A stretch of DNA of 64,000 bases from NCBI GenBank assembly GCA_030844895.1, contig CM061229.1:138229206-138293205 (forward strand), read 5' to 3'. This document shows, in pieces, positions 53,439 to 64,000 of the stretch (its first letter is position 1; each line of letters begins with the position of its first letter). The translations under genes and the position numbers were made by a program. The notes under the pieces were generated by a model. It did not search any database. It was not told where the DNA came from and saw nothing but the letters and a program-made list of their open reading frames with translations. This DNA comes from Ambrosia x helenae (lineage: Eukaryota; Streptophyta; Magnoliopsida; Asterales; Asteraceae).

Positions 53439-56400
53439 TTACATTACATCAAAATTAAAATGACACCAACGTTTCCAGTCCACCGTATCCTTTTTGAACC
53501 TACTTTTATACCACAAGAATCCCATAGCTTTAACGTCCGCTACTATCTTCACAATGTCCGGGTTTATATTAGAAAACGTCTTTTCATTCCTAGCCTTCCA
53601 CACTCTCCAGCAAGTCAAGATAAGAACACCATAAACAATATCCTTTTTGCTGCCCTTTAGCTGCAAATGATCAACCATTTGGAGAACGTCTTTAATAGAA
53701 AAAGCGAAAAAAGGCGCGATCTTGCACCAACTCGAGATAGCGGCCCAAACCCCCATAGTAAACCTGCAAGCCGAGAACACGTGATCCACCGTCTCCTCAT
53801 CTTCACCACATAGGCTGCAAAATCCGTCACCCACGTGAACATGTCTCCTCCGTAGAGCTTTACAAGTCGCTAGACGGTCTCTAATAGCCCTCCACATGAA
53901 GATATTACACTTGCGAGGAAGCCAAGAACTCCAATGAAAAACATCGCTACCTTGATCAGTAACATTACCTTTGAGCCAAATCCTAATTTCCTTAGCCGAA
54001 CACACAAGATTAGAGCCAAAATCCCACCGCCACTCATCTGGGACATCCGTCAAACGAAGACCTGCTACCCCACGGTGTAGATTAAGAAACTGTTGAATCT
54101 CCTCCTCAGACGACGGGTAATCCCTCCACGACCATTGAACCACAGTTTGTTGCTCTATACAAACGATTTTGTCCTCCACCTTGCAAAATTTGTGCCGCTC
54201 TAGCCGAAACAAATCAGGGAACAATGACTTAAGGCTGCACCCTTCTAGCCACGGATCAATCCAGAACCGAAGACTTTTACCATTACCAAGTTTACCACGG
54301 ATGATATCAATAAAATTTCTATCTTGTCTTTTAAGGCGAGTACCCAAAACAACAATTTTACTCCAAGTACCCGGTATCGTCTTCTTAAAAGGTATCGGCT
54401 CCCATCTTCTCATAGACACATGAATAGCATCAATAACCTTCCTCCAAAGGCCATCCGGTTCCGTACGATAGCGCCACAACCATTTAAGAAGCAACGCATT
54501 ATTACACTCCTCGAGTTTATTAATCCCTAACCCTCCATGTTTTATTGGTTTAGTAACTTCCTCCCAAGCAACCCAGTGAATCTTGTGACTATCCTCATTG
54601 CCACCCCAAAGAAAATTCCTCATCAAACCCTCTAGTTTGTCGACTACCGCCTTCGGGGCCTTGTATAAGGAAAAATAATAAGAAGGGAGGCTCTCTAAAA
54701 CCGAGGAAACAAGAGTAACTCTCCCTGCCAAAGACATAACATGAGCTTTCCATCTCGATAAGCGGTTCTTGAAAACATCAACAATAGCCTGCCAATTACT
54801 AATCCGGTTCATGTTCGCTCCGACCAAAATACCCAAATATTTGAATGGAGTAGATCCTGAACGACACCCCAAACCAATCGCTCTCGACTCAACCTCCTCC
54901 CACGGCTTACCTATACCGAATAAAGTAGATTTGTTGATATTTATCCGAAGTCCCGAAACCAAATGGAACACCCGAAGCAACCTTTTAAGGGCAACGAAAT
55001 TAAACTCTGACCATTCACCCATGACCATAGCATCATCCGCATAGAGTAAGTGCGACACTGTAAACTGACCATCTAGAAACCGAACTCCTTCGAAAGCCCC
55101 ACTCGCACACGCCTTCCTAATCATACTTGACAGAGCTTCCATAACAATTAAAAATAGAAAAGGCGAGAGCGGATCCCCTTGGCGAATACCTTTATCACAA
55201 TTAAACTCAAAGGTGGGAGAACCATTCACCAAAACAGACGATCTGGCTGACATCAGAATACCTTTGATCCACTTAACCCAAATATCCGGGAACTTCATTT
55301 GGCGCAAGATGGATAATAAAAAATCCCAGCTCACATTATCATATGCCTTCTCAAAATCAATCTTAAAAAAGAATAACTCTTTACCTTGCTTCTTAGCCCA
55401 CGAGAGAATCTCACTAATAATCAAAGGGCCATCCAAAATATACCTTCCCGACAAAAAAGCAGACTGAGTCTCATACGTAATTTTCCCCATAACCGTTTTA
55501 ATTCTGTTTGCCAAGATCTTGGATATAACTTTACTAATAATACCAATGAGAGTAATGGGCCTATACTCTCCTAGGCTCACTGGATCATTGACTTTAGGAA
55601 TAAGCGTAATAAAAGAAGACCCAACCCCTCTACTTATGACCCCGTTATCCGAGAAATCCTGCATAATTCTTAAAAAGTCGTCAGCGAACAGGTGCCAGAA
55701 TCTCTTAAGAAAACGAAAATTAAACCCGTCAGGACCAGGGGCTTTATCACTGCCACAATCAAATACGGCATCTCGGATCTCTTTCATTTCGAACGGTCTA
55801 ATTAACTCCATGCCATCCGCATCATCTAGAACCTTCAAATCTTGACAAACCAGATTCGGTCTTCTTTTCATGGTTTCGAAAAAGCGTTCCTTAAAGAACC
55901 GGTGTACCTCTTGCTTCACCTTAGACGGCTTGAATACCCAACTACCGTTAATGAACAGACCCGGAATACTGTTACAAGCTTTCCTCTTGTTTATCAAACC
56001 ATGAAAGAAAGCCGTATTCTCGTCTCCATCTTTCGCCCATTTAACTCTAGCTTTTTGACGAATGTCTTTAACTCTAGCATCATCGAAATCTTTAATCTTT
56101 TTCGCGGCTTCATCGTACACCCATAACTCCGCCTCTGTGAGGTCCCTATCTTCAATAACCGAATCCAATTCAAGTAGTTCTTGCTTAAGGTTTTCTTCCT
56201 CCTCCAACTCAGCTTTAATAACAGTCTTGCGCCAGCCCTTTAGAGCATCCCTTATCTTTTTAAACTTACCCATAAGAACCAAATCAGGTGGTCCACCCCT
56301 TGAAACTCATTCGCTGCATTATTAACCACTTCGTCAAACCCTTCTTTAGCCATCCAAGAGTTATAAAACCTGAACGGTTTAGGCCCGAAATTGCGTGCAA

Positions 56401-57088
56401 CCACCTTTAAGATCAACGGACTATGATCCGACTTTTCTCTCCCAAGCGCACGATACTCAGCGTTCGGCCATTCGTTAAAACCGTTCCAAGAAATGAAAAT
56501 ACGATCTATACGACTACATTTATTCCCAGATATGAAAGTAAACTTTCTACCTTTCAACTGAAACTCTTGAAGCCCCACATTATCGAGAAATTCATTAAAT
56601 TCCATCGTGACCGAAGCATGGAACTTGGAGTTTCTTCTCTCGTCCCTGTTCCGGACACAATTAAAATCGCCGCCTACCACCCAAATCCGATGGTCAACCA
56701 CAATACACTGCTGTAACTCTGTCCAAAGAATACGTTTATCACACAACTTCTGCGGCGCATACACATTAACGAAAACCATCTCCTTTCTTGAGTCTTTAAC
56801 TAACCCGTGAACCAACAAAAAATATCTATGTTTCTTCACTGACAACAATTGGAACTTCTGAGGGTCCCACATTGATATCAAACCTCCCGATCGACCCGTA
56901 GCCCCAACCCATTCATATTCAAAAGACCCACCACCCCAGAAATTAACGAAATTGATACCTTCCAACGAAGTAAACTGCGTCTCTTGAAGCATTAGAAACC
57001 CCACCTCGTTGCACACTTTCAATTCACGCACCCACGGACCTTTGAAATCGCCACCCACTCCACGAATGTTTAAGGACAACACATTCAT
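53439..57088 (-). pseudogene. LINE ORF2: endonuclease, reverse transcriptase, zf-RVT; one frameshift
   Basis: The first 278 codons (57088-56252) are an AP-type endonuclease: MNVLSLNIRGVGG, LQETQFTS (catalytic Glu), VVGGDFNCVRNRDERR, RIDRIFIS and the terminal EKSDHSPLIL. A one-base shift in a G-run at ~56294 moves the frame to the 947-codon part (56282-53439). This has GPDGFNFRFLK, FFKIDFEKAYDNVSW (catalytic Asp), RQGDPLSPFLFLIVMEAL, the active-site box LLYADDAMVMGEW (~residue 415) and the zf-RVT module PRKCNIFMWRAIRDRL with CSLCGEDEETVDHVF (~residues 805-850). The combined length (~1.2 kb codons) fits complete plant L1 ORF2. Every catalytic motif is intact, so the copy is either freshly dead or affected by a sequencing error. 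Confidence 0.92.
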
Positions 57089-58805
57089 TTATCAACAAAT
57101 TGAACCCGTTCATCCGAAATTTGCTTCTCGATACAGTCTTCAAACATATCCATATTAGTAACTCCCACCAAACTTGCCATGCAAACTGTCCCGTTTATTT
57201 CCACCTCAAACCCATTACCTTCAACAAGATCAGCATTAACATCTTCTACATTCCCTCTAACGACATTAACGTACCCGGTATTATGAATCACAGCCTCATT
57301 TACGTTATTATTAACCGAAGAACCCACATCCCCGTTACGTTCCGCGGGTATTTGATCTCTATTTTCTCCCACCGCGAATATGAACCGGTCAATATCATAT
57401 GGGTCATTGTCGTCCCTAGCCCTTTTCTTTGGCCTTTCGAAACCGTTGGGTGATGAAGACTTGCCTCTATCCGCCTTTTTCCGAGTAAAAGCCCCTTTCT
57501 TTCTTCTAATCTCATTGTCAGCATGACCTTTGGTAAAGACAGTTTTCACAGGCACAAGTACTTCAGCTGTCTGTTGTTCTTCCTCGTTACAATTCATTGT
57601 CATAACATCCACCGCCGGCTCTGGATCCACTAGCTTTGGCAAAACATTAACATGATGATCACTAACCAAAGTAGCCTCTTCCTCGTCTCGTTCACAGCAA
57701 CATCGTCACTAACCTCCTCTAAAGAATCAAAAAGACAATCGGGGATCCACTCACTTAACTCTTCCTCCACAAATACCGAAAACGTTTTGTTATTCCAACA
57801 AACCTTTACCACCTGTTGAATTCTATCCGGACGGCTAAATAAGATACCAGCAGTGGCATACGATAAGTCATCGCCATTTTTCGGGAATAACGCTGATTGG
57901 ATGACCGTTCCAAACCTTGAGGCAACGCTATCATAAACCTCCGAAGTCGCAATACACAAAGGTAGTCCATGAATTCTAAGCCAAGCCACCCTATCAGATC
58001 CAAAAACTTGACCTTTCCAAACTTGTAAATCATCGAAAACCTGCCTCCATTCAGCCTCACGGCTAAAGAATTCATGTGCCTCATCCTTATTTCCAAACAA
58101 GAGAACCACAGACAATCCTCCAACATACTTAATCTTGATCGTAAACTGAGAGAGACCTTGAAGCAAAGTTCTCAGATTAGTTAAACCATACAGTGAACTC
58201 ACCCTCCCCACTAGGCCACAATCAAACCAATGTTCAAAGGCACGAACATTACCACCCACTTTAACCTCCAACACACTAGGAACACTCTCCTTATTCAGAA
58301 GGGTATCCCTAAAAGATCTACCCCCATCGGCAATAGAACTTTCCTTCTCTCCTAACACTGAAGAACCCCCCATATCAGGTTCCACGTGCATGGGAACATG
58401 CACGTCGACAGTTTGCTTAGCCGGCTTCCTACTACTCTCTTCTTGTTTTTTAAGATCCACCCCATCAACAAATCTAGCTTTAACCACATACAGTTTATAG
58501 GACCCTATCCAAATATCCTTCAACAACTCTTCCAAATCATCCACGTTCCGTCCCACCTTAAACGAAATAAAACCGAACCTCTTACCTAGTTTGTCAACTT
58601 TTCTAGCAATATACGTACCGTGAATATCTCCGAATCCTTTGAATGTGCTGACCAGATCCGGCGAAGAGCACCGGGGAGGAAGGTTTGAGACGAAGAATTT
58701 CAAGATCTGATCCCGTTCCTTATTCTGATGTTGTGAATGCCCTTTAGAAGTCTTCACTGGTGCGTCGTACCATTGATCAACCCTGTATTTATCCTTAGCC
58801 GCCAT
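57085..58805 (-). pseudogene. LINE ORF1: RRM-type RNA-binding protein, one frameshift
   Basis: Starts MAAKDKYRVDQWYDAPVKTS at 58805. Residues ~36-115 form an RNA-recognition motif (FFVSNLPPRCSSPDLVSTF ... KRFGFISFK), as in plant L1 ORF1 proteins that coat the LINE RNA. The middle part (VWKGQVFGSDRVAWLRIHGL) resembles the DUF4283-type module. Near 57693 one base is missing or extra: the frame ends in VNETRKRLLW, while the adjacent frame continues EEEATLVSDHHVNV and on to a basic segment (RRKKGAFTRKKADRGK, RPKKRARDD). It ends at a TGA (57087-57085) that overlaps the ORF2 ATG as ATGA. That overlap would suit termination-reinitiation. Confidence 0.85.
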
Positions 58806-58876
58806 TGGAGAAGTAAAGAAACCCTAGTCGCCAAAATCGCCTCTCCGGAAATCTCGGAAGATCGGTTTTTATTGCG

Positions 58877-59026
58877 TTTACTCGACCCGATGTTTCTTTT
58901 GCTGTCAATAAGCTTTCTCAATACATGCATGCACCAACTCAACTTCATTGGCAAGCGTTAAAACGTGTTCTCCGGTATCTTAAAGGCACTATCCATCACG
59001 GATTATTCCTTAATCGTGGATCTTAA
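58877..59026 (+). pseudogene. Ty1/Copia reverse-transcriptase relic (50 codons)
   Basis: An open frame ending in TAA encodes TRPDVSFAVNKLSQYMHAP followed by WQALKRVLRYLKGT. This is the conserved C-terminal part of the Copia reverse transcriptase, just before its RNase H. No other Copia domain is present. It lies between the 5' end of the LINE and a MITE fragment, so it is an old remnant into which later elements inserted. Confidence 0.85.
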
Positions 59027-59101
59027 TCAGTTTCTTAACATTCAGGTCTAAATCATTCAGCATTCAGACTGCTTATTTCAGCATCTGAATGGAATGATTA
59101 A
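59027..59101. mobile_element. MITE fragment (ATTCAGAC family)
   Basis: CATTCAGGTCTAAATCATTC and ATTCAGACTGCTTATTTCAG resemble the inner parts of the Tourist-like MITEs at 7248 and 21792. Ends are missing. Confidence 0.4.
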
Positions 59102-59228
59102 GGGGGTGTTTGGGATTGATTATTCAAAACAGATTATGCGTTTTGGAAAAGCAGGGGTGTGGCTGCTTATAGATTATTGCGTTTTGGTAGCATAAAAAAC
59201 TGATTATCTGCGTTTTCAAAACGCAATC
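59102..59228. mobile_element. MITE (GGGTGTTTGGGATTG family), cut by LTR insertion
   Basis: Begins GGGGGTGTTTGGGATTG after TAA, and the inner words AGATTATTGCGTTTTGG match 26862 and 37265. It breaks off at ...AAAACGCAATC exactly where the LTR begins with TGATAACG, so the retrotransposon inserted into it. Confidence 0.75.
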
Positions 59229-59302
59229 TGATAACGTAGGACGGATAAATGACAATTAAATTACTTAAAGCGAGATACACAATAAAATACAAGTTAAAGA
59301 TT

Positions 59303-59406
59303 GAACGGACTGACCGAACCTATGATACCGAACGGACTGACTGAACCTATTGATACCGAACGGACTGACCGAACCTAGGACACCGAACGGACTGACCGAA
59401 CCGATG
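59303..59406 (+). repeat. Direct repeat in LTR U3 (GAACGGACTGACCGAACC)
   Basis: Three full units of about 28 bp and one partial unit, GAACGGACTGACCGAACC plus a spacer such as TATGATACC. Repeats upstream of a TATA box in U3 often act as enhancers (inference). Confidence 0.9.
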
Positions 59407-59630
59407 ATTTATTAAATGGACATACTAACTGAACAAAGGACAGGACTGTAGGATAAGAACCAATAGACAAACATTAATAAAACAACGGGTAAAACAAAAG
59501 CGGCTATTACCTTCCGGTCCATAGCCGCAATAGAATATAATAATATTCTGACCATCCCTTGTCAGGTGCTACAGTGACGGACGTCACTGTTAGCGCCGAC
59601 TCGCCATTAATGCCCAGCCTCCACCCAGAC

Positions 59631-59638
59631 TATAAATA
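59631..59638 (+). promoter_or_regulatory. TATA box of the Gypsy LTR
   Basis: TATAAATA, 110 bp before the LTR end and 160 bp before the first gag ATG. Confidence 0.7.
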
Positions 59639-59743
59639 CCTAGTGGTTGGCCACAATTAAGGGGACATTAACTCCCATCGGACTTTGCTCTGCATCCGAT
59701 CCAAACCCCAACTACACACTCACTTTCACCGACTTCAACATTT

Positions 59744-59765
59744 TGGCGCCCACAGTGGGGCCGAG
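59744..59765 (+). promoter_or_regulatory. Primer-binding site, complementary to tRNA-Lys 3' end
   Basis: TGGCGCCCACAGTGGGGC starts three bases after the LTR. It complements CCA plus the acceptor/T-arm of plant tRNA-Lys (TGGCGCCCACCGTGGGGC) with one mismatch. Confidence 0.8.
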
Positions 59766-59797
59766 AGACAATCCACTCGAGGATACCTTGTCCCCAC

Positions 59798-61245
59798 ATG
59801 TCTTCATCCAATCCAACGGATCCGAGCAACGTAACCCCTTCCGGGGGTAACGTTGCCACTCCATTTAACCAGAACGACACCCGGGTACCGGTCTGACCGT
59901 GTCACCCGAAATGGTCCGATCTAACTTCCTGCAGATACGGCAGCTCATGAACGATTACGTACGAGAAGAGAGAGCTAAGGGCCTCGCCCTGCGGCTGTCT
60001 TTTGATGAGGAAGAAGCCCCAAATATTGGTATCTTGCCACCTCAGAGTCAAGCGCCAACCATGACGCCCGCGTCATGGTTGACGGACATGGTACATCGGA
60101 ACGCCAGGACGTTCAGTACCGGGCAGACCACCGTCATAGCACCTACAACTCATGAAACAGAACCGATCACCAGAGCTGTACGATTCGAAAATGGTAGTGA
60201 CGACTTGAACAGGCCGTATAGACCTCCGGAGGGATCGAAGTTCACTGCCCGGATAACAGACTTCATCCCGCCGGTCCGAGTCAAGATGCCGTCTAACATG
60301 AGGTCTACGATGGGACAGCCGATCCGGAGGATCACATCTTGTTATTTGATAGTGTAGCACGCAATGAGGGATGGCACATGCCTTCTTGGTGCCACATGTT
60401 CGTACAGACGTTGGCAGGAGTGGCCCGGGTGTGGTTCAATAGCATTCCGCCGGGAAGTTTAGACAGCTTCCACGACCTGAAGGTCCGATTTCTAGAACAT
60501 TTCCGACAGCAAAGAAAACACATGAAAGACCCGGTGGAATTGCATAACATCAAGCAAAAGGAAGGAGAGACTTTAAAAGAGTTCGTATCCCGGTACAAGG
60601 AAGAATCCCTTCAGGTGAAGGACGCGGATGAAAAGATGAGGATATCTGGTTTCCTACACGGGTTGCGAACGAAACAACTGGTGGAAAGTCTGAATGCTCG
60701 AGTTCCGGTTACCATGGAGGAAGCTATTGAACGTACGGAGGCTTTTGTCAGAGGGAAAGAAGCCGTGCAAGCTATAGAATTCAAGAAAGATGACTCTCGG
60801 AGAGGAGGTTTTCATAAGAAAGACCGATATAACCAGAAACGTTTCCCCAAGGAAGACAAGGGTGAAGCGAGCGACATGCATGGCCGAGACCGCCAATCCA
60901 AGGGATCCGAAAGAGGGGAAAGAAGAAGCTTGGTTTTTACAGAACTAACCAAGACGCCGAAGGAGATCTTGGCAACTGAAACAAATGTCAAGTTCAAGCC
61001 TCCCTATCCCCTCCAGAAGACCGCTAAGCAACAAAGTTCTAAGAAGTATTGCGAGTTCCATGAAGACAAGGGACATGATACTAACGAGTGCTTCCAACTG
61101 AAGAAGCAAATTGAAGAGGCCGTGCAGTCAGGCCAGCTAGACCATTTGATAAAGGACATCCGAAACCGGAAGCGAAAGAAGGAGGGAAGAGAAGATAAGC
61201 AGATACTGATGGTCCGGCCGGAAGTCGCATTAAAGCGGCCACGAG
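59798..61245 (+). pseudogene. Gypsy gag (capsid and nucleocapsid), two frameshifts
   Basis: The first ATG (MSSSNPTDPSNVTPSGG) is in frame for 32 codons to a TGA (59894). The next frame holds EMVRSNFLQIRQLM and FTARITDFIPPVRVKMPSNM. After a second one-base shift near 60305 it continues DPEDHILLFDSVARNEGW and the retrotransposon-gag core (WFNSIPPGSLDSFHDLKVRF, LHNIKQKEGETLKEFVSRY). A basic linker and one CCHC-like knuckle, KYCEFHEDKGHDTNEC, precede QLDHLIKDIRNRKRKK. This arrangement is typical of the plant Tat lineage (family knowledge). The product would be the capsid protein; the two shifts prevent a full-length one. Confidence 0.88.
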
Positions 61246-62976
61246 TGGTTATAGAAGAAAATGGTGAAATAACACATTGGAGCGAGCTTCCAATTAGTTT
61301 TCCATCCATAAAACCTCATGAAGCAAGGGAGGATCCCCTCATCATACAAGTCACAGTAGGAGACCAGTTGGTTCATCGGGTATACTTGGACGAAGGAGCG
61401 GCCTCGGATATAATGTATGAACACTGCTTTGAGCAACTGCCACACCACGTCCAAGCCGGACTGATTCCGGTGTCTTACCCGCTAGTAGGTTTTTCTGGAG
61501 AACACGTGACCCCGAAAGGGCAAATCCAGCTGTTCGTGGCAATTGGGGAAGAGCCGGAAAGGAGGGTAGAAGCATTGAATTTCGTCGTTATACCGGGTCA
61601 TACCCCACATAACATGCTGATCGGCAGGCCGGGGATTCGTACTTTCGGGATGGTCACGTCAAGCAAGCACGGTATGGTCAAATTCCCAACGCTGAGGGGA
61701 GTTACCACTTTACAGACCCTCGTTCGAGGTCCGGAGATTGGATATGCCGGTACGTCAGAAGAGCCTGAAAAGTGGTACCTCAACTATGATCACCCTGACA
61801 AGGCCATCACCATAGGCCGTACCCTGAGTCGGGAGTGTAAAGAAAATTTGTACCGATACTTGATACGGAACCTGGATGTGTTCGCTTGGACGCCCAGCGA
61901 CATGACCGGGATACCCCGTTACATCGTCGAGCACCGGCTAAACGTGAACCCGAATTGTAGACCGATCGTCCAAAGGAAGAGATCGTTGGCCCCGGATAGA
62001 AGTGAAATAGTTCGGGAGGAAGTACAAAATTTGCAAGAAGCTGGAATCATGAAGCCGGTCCAGTACCCGTCTTGGGTATCTAATCCGGTGATGGTTGAAA
62101 AGACTAACGGATCGTGGAGAATGTGCATCGACTTCAGAGATTTGAACAAGGCCTGCCCTAAAGACCATTATCCCCTGCCGGAAATTGATTCGAAGGTGGA
62201 ATCGGTTGCTAGCTTCCGTTTTCAAATGTTTTTTAGACGCGTATAAGGGGTACCATCAGATACAGATGGCGAGGGAAGATGAGGAGAAAACCGCGTTCCA
62301 CACAAGCCAGGGTCTGTTCTGTTATAGGAAGATGTCGTTCGGTCTAAAGAACGCCGGTGCTACATACCAGCGTCTGATAGATAAGGTTTTTAAAGAGCAA
62401 ATCGGAAAGAACATGGAGGCTTATGTAGATGACTTGGTAATAAAGAGTCAAGATGAGGAGCAGCTCCTGCTGGATATAGCGGAGACATTTAACAACCTTC
62501 GGCGAGTAAACATGAAATTGAATCCGGAAAAGTGTTTCTTCGGGATGGAGGAAGGTAAATTCTTGGGTCATATTGTTTCCAGGAAAAGCATCCGCGCCAA
62601 TCCGGAGAAAGTCAAAGCCATTCAAGAGATGCGGTCTCCTCAAACGCTTAAAGAGCTTCAGAGTCTGAACGGAAGACTAGGAGCCCTCAATAGATTTCTG
62701 TCAAAGTTAGCTGAGAGATCACTCCCATTTTTCAAAGTCCTCAAGAATCATACAAAGGAAGTTGGGTTAGGCTGGACCGATGAAGCAGAAACAGCTTTCC
62801 AGCAAATGAAGACCCACATCGGCAACCTCCCCTCTCTGGCGGTGCCGGAAACAGGGGAAAGTTTATTTGTTTATTTGGCCGCAGGAACGGAGGCTATCAG
62901 CAGTGTTTTATGTGCTAACAGGCCTAACGGCTTCATACCAATCTTTTTTTGTAAGCAGGTGTTTGAGGGACGCTGA
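61246..62976 (+). pseudogene. Gypsy pol: protease and reverse transcriptase, frameshifted
   Basis: The protease region has VHRVYLDEGAASDIMYEHCF, with DEG where a D-S/T-G triad is usual, then HNMLIGRPGIRTFGMV. The reverse transcriptase starts YIVEHRLNVNPNCRPIVQRK, EAGIMKPVQYPSWVSNPVMV and WRMCIDFRDLNKACPKDHYP. An extra T in the run at ~62223 shifts the frame at FRFQMF, and the next frame resumes CFLDAYKGYHQIQMAREDEE. Then come MSFGLKNAGATYQRL and the active site EAYVDDLVIKS (~62425). LGHIVSRKSIRANPEK and the connection domain follow. A second extra T (T7 at 62944-62950) ends this frame before the RNase H. Confidence 0.92.
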
Positions 62977-64000
62977 GGTCAGATACTCCCCTATTGAAAA
63001 GTTGGCCCTAGCCCTTACTCATACGGCTCGGCGGTTAAGAAGATACTTCCAGGCTCATCATATCGTGGTACTCACTAACTCGGTATTGAAAGAAGTCCTT
63101 GGTCGGCCAGAAGTCGCTGGGAGACTCACAAAGTGGGCCGTGGAGCTGGGAACCTTTGGCATTGAGTTTAAGCCACGCATGGCCATTAAGGGGCAGGTGT
63201 TAGCAGATTTTCTAGTGGAGAATACATGTCAGCAAGAAGACCTGATGCTCGTGGATGTTGCCCATGATCAGGCAGAAAGTTCAGGAACTCGAGACGGTTG
63301 GTGTTTATATACGGACGGAGCGTCTAGCCGCGAAGGGGCAGGCGCCGGGCTCATATTAGTAGATCCCCATGGTATTGAAACGGCATATGCCCTCCGTTTT
63401 AACTTTAAATGCACTAACAATACAGCCGAATACGAGGCGTTGCTTGCAGGACTTCGAATAGCCGTTCAAATGGGGTTGAAAGAAATAACGGTCTTCGTTG
63501 ACTCACAACTGGTGGCTAGCCAAGTTAACGACGACTTCGAAGCCAGGGATCCCATCATGAAGAAGTATGTAACGGCTGTACGAGAAATGAAGGCTCTTTT
63601 CGAAAAATGCACCATCATAAAGATTCCTCGGAGCAGGAACAAAGAGGCCGATGCCGTCAGCAAAATGGCTTCGGTGGCCTTCGCCCATCTAACAAAAATG
63701 GTAACAGTCGAACAGTTGGACAAGGCTTCAATCGGAGAGACGGCAGCATCGATGATCATGAACGTAGAAACAGGTGAAGATTGGAGGACCCCGATAATCA
63801 GAATTTTGAAAGGCGGAACGGATGAACAAGACGAACAAGATATCCAGAGGAGCAGGTTATACGAAATCGATAACGGAATTCTGTTCAAGAAAGGCTTTCT
63901 TTCACCATCTTACCGATGTGTTTCAAATGAAGAAGGAGTCAAGGTTTTGGAGGAAATACATGAAGGGTTGTGTGGCACACACATCGGAACAAGATCATTG
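62951..64000 (+). pseudogene. Gypsy pol: RNase H domains and start of integrase (runs off window)
   Basis: The frame after the T-run reads CLRDAEVRYSPIEKLALALT and LTKWAVELGTFGIEF (the normal Gypsy RNase H region). After a spacer a second RNase H follows, WCLYTDGASSREGAGAGLIL, CTNNTAEYEALLAGLRIAV, VDSQLVASQVNDDF and PRSRNKEADAVSKMAS, with catalytic Asp, Glu, Asp and terminal Asp visible. A second, archaeal-type RNase H (aRNH) marks the plant Tat group (family knowledge). From ~63850 the integrase begins (RLYEIDNGILFKKGF, HEGLCGTHIG, start of the HHCC zinc finger). This part is open to the window end. Confidence 0.9.

Larger units (their letters stand above)
53366..58870 (-). mobile_element. 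Nearly full-length LINE (L1-like), ~5.5 kb
   Basis: The minus-strand element has an A-tail (T-run at 53366-53376 on the plus strand), two ORFs and a short 5' UTR reaching to about 58870. Its 5' end abuts a Copia relic. No matching target duplication is visible (left flank GACTTGTCAACTCC), so a deletion at insertion is possible. ORF1 and ORF2 each contain one single-base frameshift and are otherwise open. Confidence 0.9.
59229..59740 (+). repeat. 5' LTR of a Ty3/Gypsy (Tat-type) retrotransposon
   Basis: Runs from TGATAACGTAGG to ACTTCAACA (TG..CA ends), about 512 bp. It has a 3.5-copy direct repeat and a TATA box TATAAATA (59631-59638), which would put transcript start near 59660. The primer site follows three bases later. 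The 3' LTR is outside the window. The left 5-bp target sequence should be CAATC (59224-59228). Confidence 0.8.

Overview
The window is nuclear DNA from a flowering plant. It has introns with GT..AG borders, a PLATZ-type zinc-protein gene and nearly every class of plant transposable element. Two habits point to a eudicot, probably Asteraceae (inference, moderate confidence): many 'glutathione S-transferase T3-like' PIF/Harbinger Myb genes, and hAT MITEs built of self-complementary words. Only two ordinary host genes can be supported: a small Cys-rich protein gene (10867-11604, minus) and a four-exon PLATZ gene (50947-52661, plus). Almost everything else is mobile DNA at different stages of decay.

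Layout. 1-9600: hAT and Harbinger MITEs, a 1.7-kb inverted-repeat element bounded on both sides by (TA)n, and a dead PIF/Harbinger transposase on the minus strand (7801-8980). 9600-18400: an LTR fragment, the Cys-rich gene, two Harbinger-type elements that carry only the Myb-like ORF (13193 intact, 15444 with one stop codon), and a MITE with a GGT minisatellite. 18400-28100: a 1.7-kb hAT element made of a GGTCGAAACGG minisatellite and nested in an older MITE, a LINE 3' fragment with an 18-bp target duplication, a Harbinger element that itself holds a hAT insertion, and further hAT elements with perfect 8-bp duplications. 28100-42100: a 5'-truncated LINE (29942-32031), a complete Myb-only Harbinger element with an intact three-exon gene (32408-34572), more MITEs, and a second Myb-only element with a broken gene (38455-40440).

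42142-48979 is the most unusual feature. It is a very young LTR retrotransposon: two 1,392-bp LTRs that differ at one base by eye, with the 5-bp duplication CAGAT. Its 4-kb interior has no recognisable protein gene but is full of inverted repeats. Just after the 5' LTR lies a potential three-helix junction (43546-43613). Then come 18 regularly spaced copies of a TCTAAC-GAGCGT-GTTAGA stem-loop (43851-44987), whose stem bases change in matched pairs, followed by a long run of unrelated hairpins. This looks like a non-autonomous element (LARD-like) selected for RNA structure.

49095-50427 is a Mutator-like foldback element. The PLATZ gene follows, with a 164-bp tandem repeat in its last intron. 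A nearly full-length LINE lies on the minus strand (53366 to about 58870); its ORF1 and ORF2 overlap by ATGA, and each has one single-base break. Next are a 50-codon Copia reverse-transcriptase relic and the 5' LTR, tRNA-Lys primer site, gag and most of pol of a Ty3/Gypsy Tat-type element that runs off the right edge and is disabled by several single-base shifts.

The transposon pieces form trans-dependent sets: Myb-only Harbinger elements beside a transposase relic, hAT MITEs without transposase, and a coding-free LTR element that would need proteins from elsewhere.
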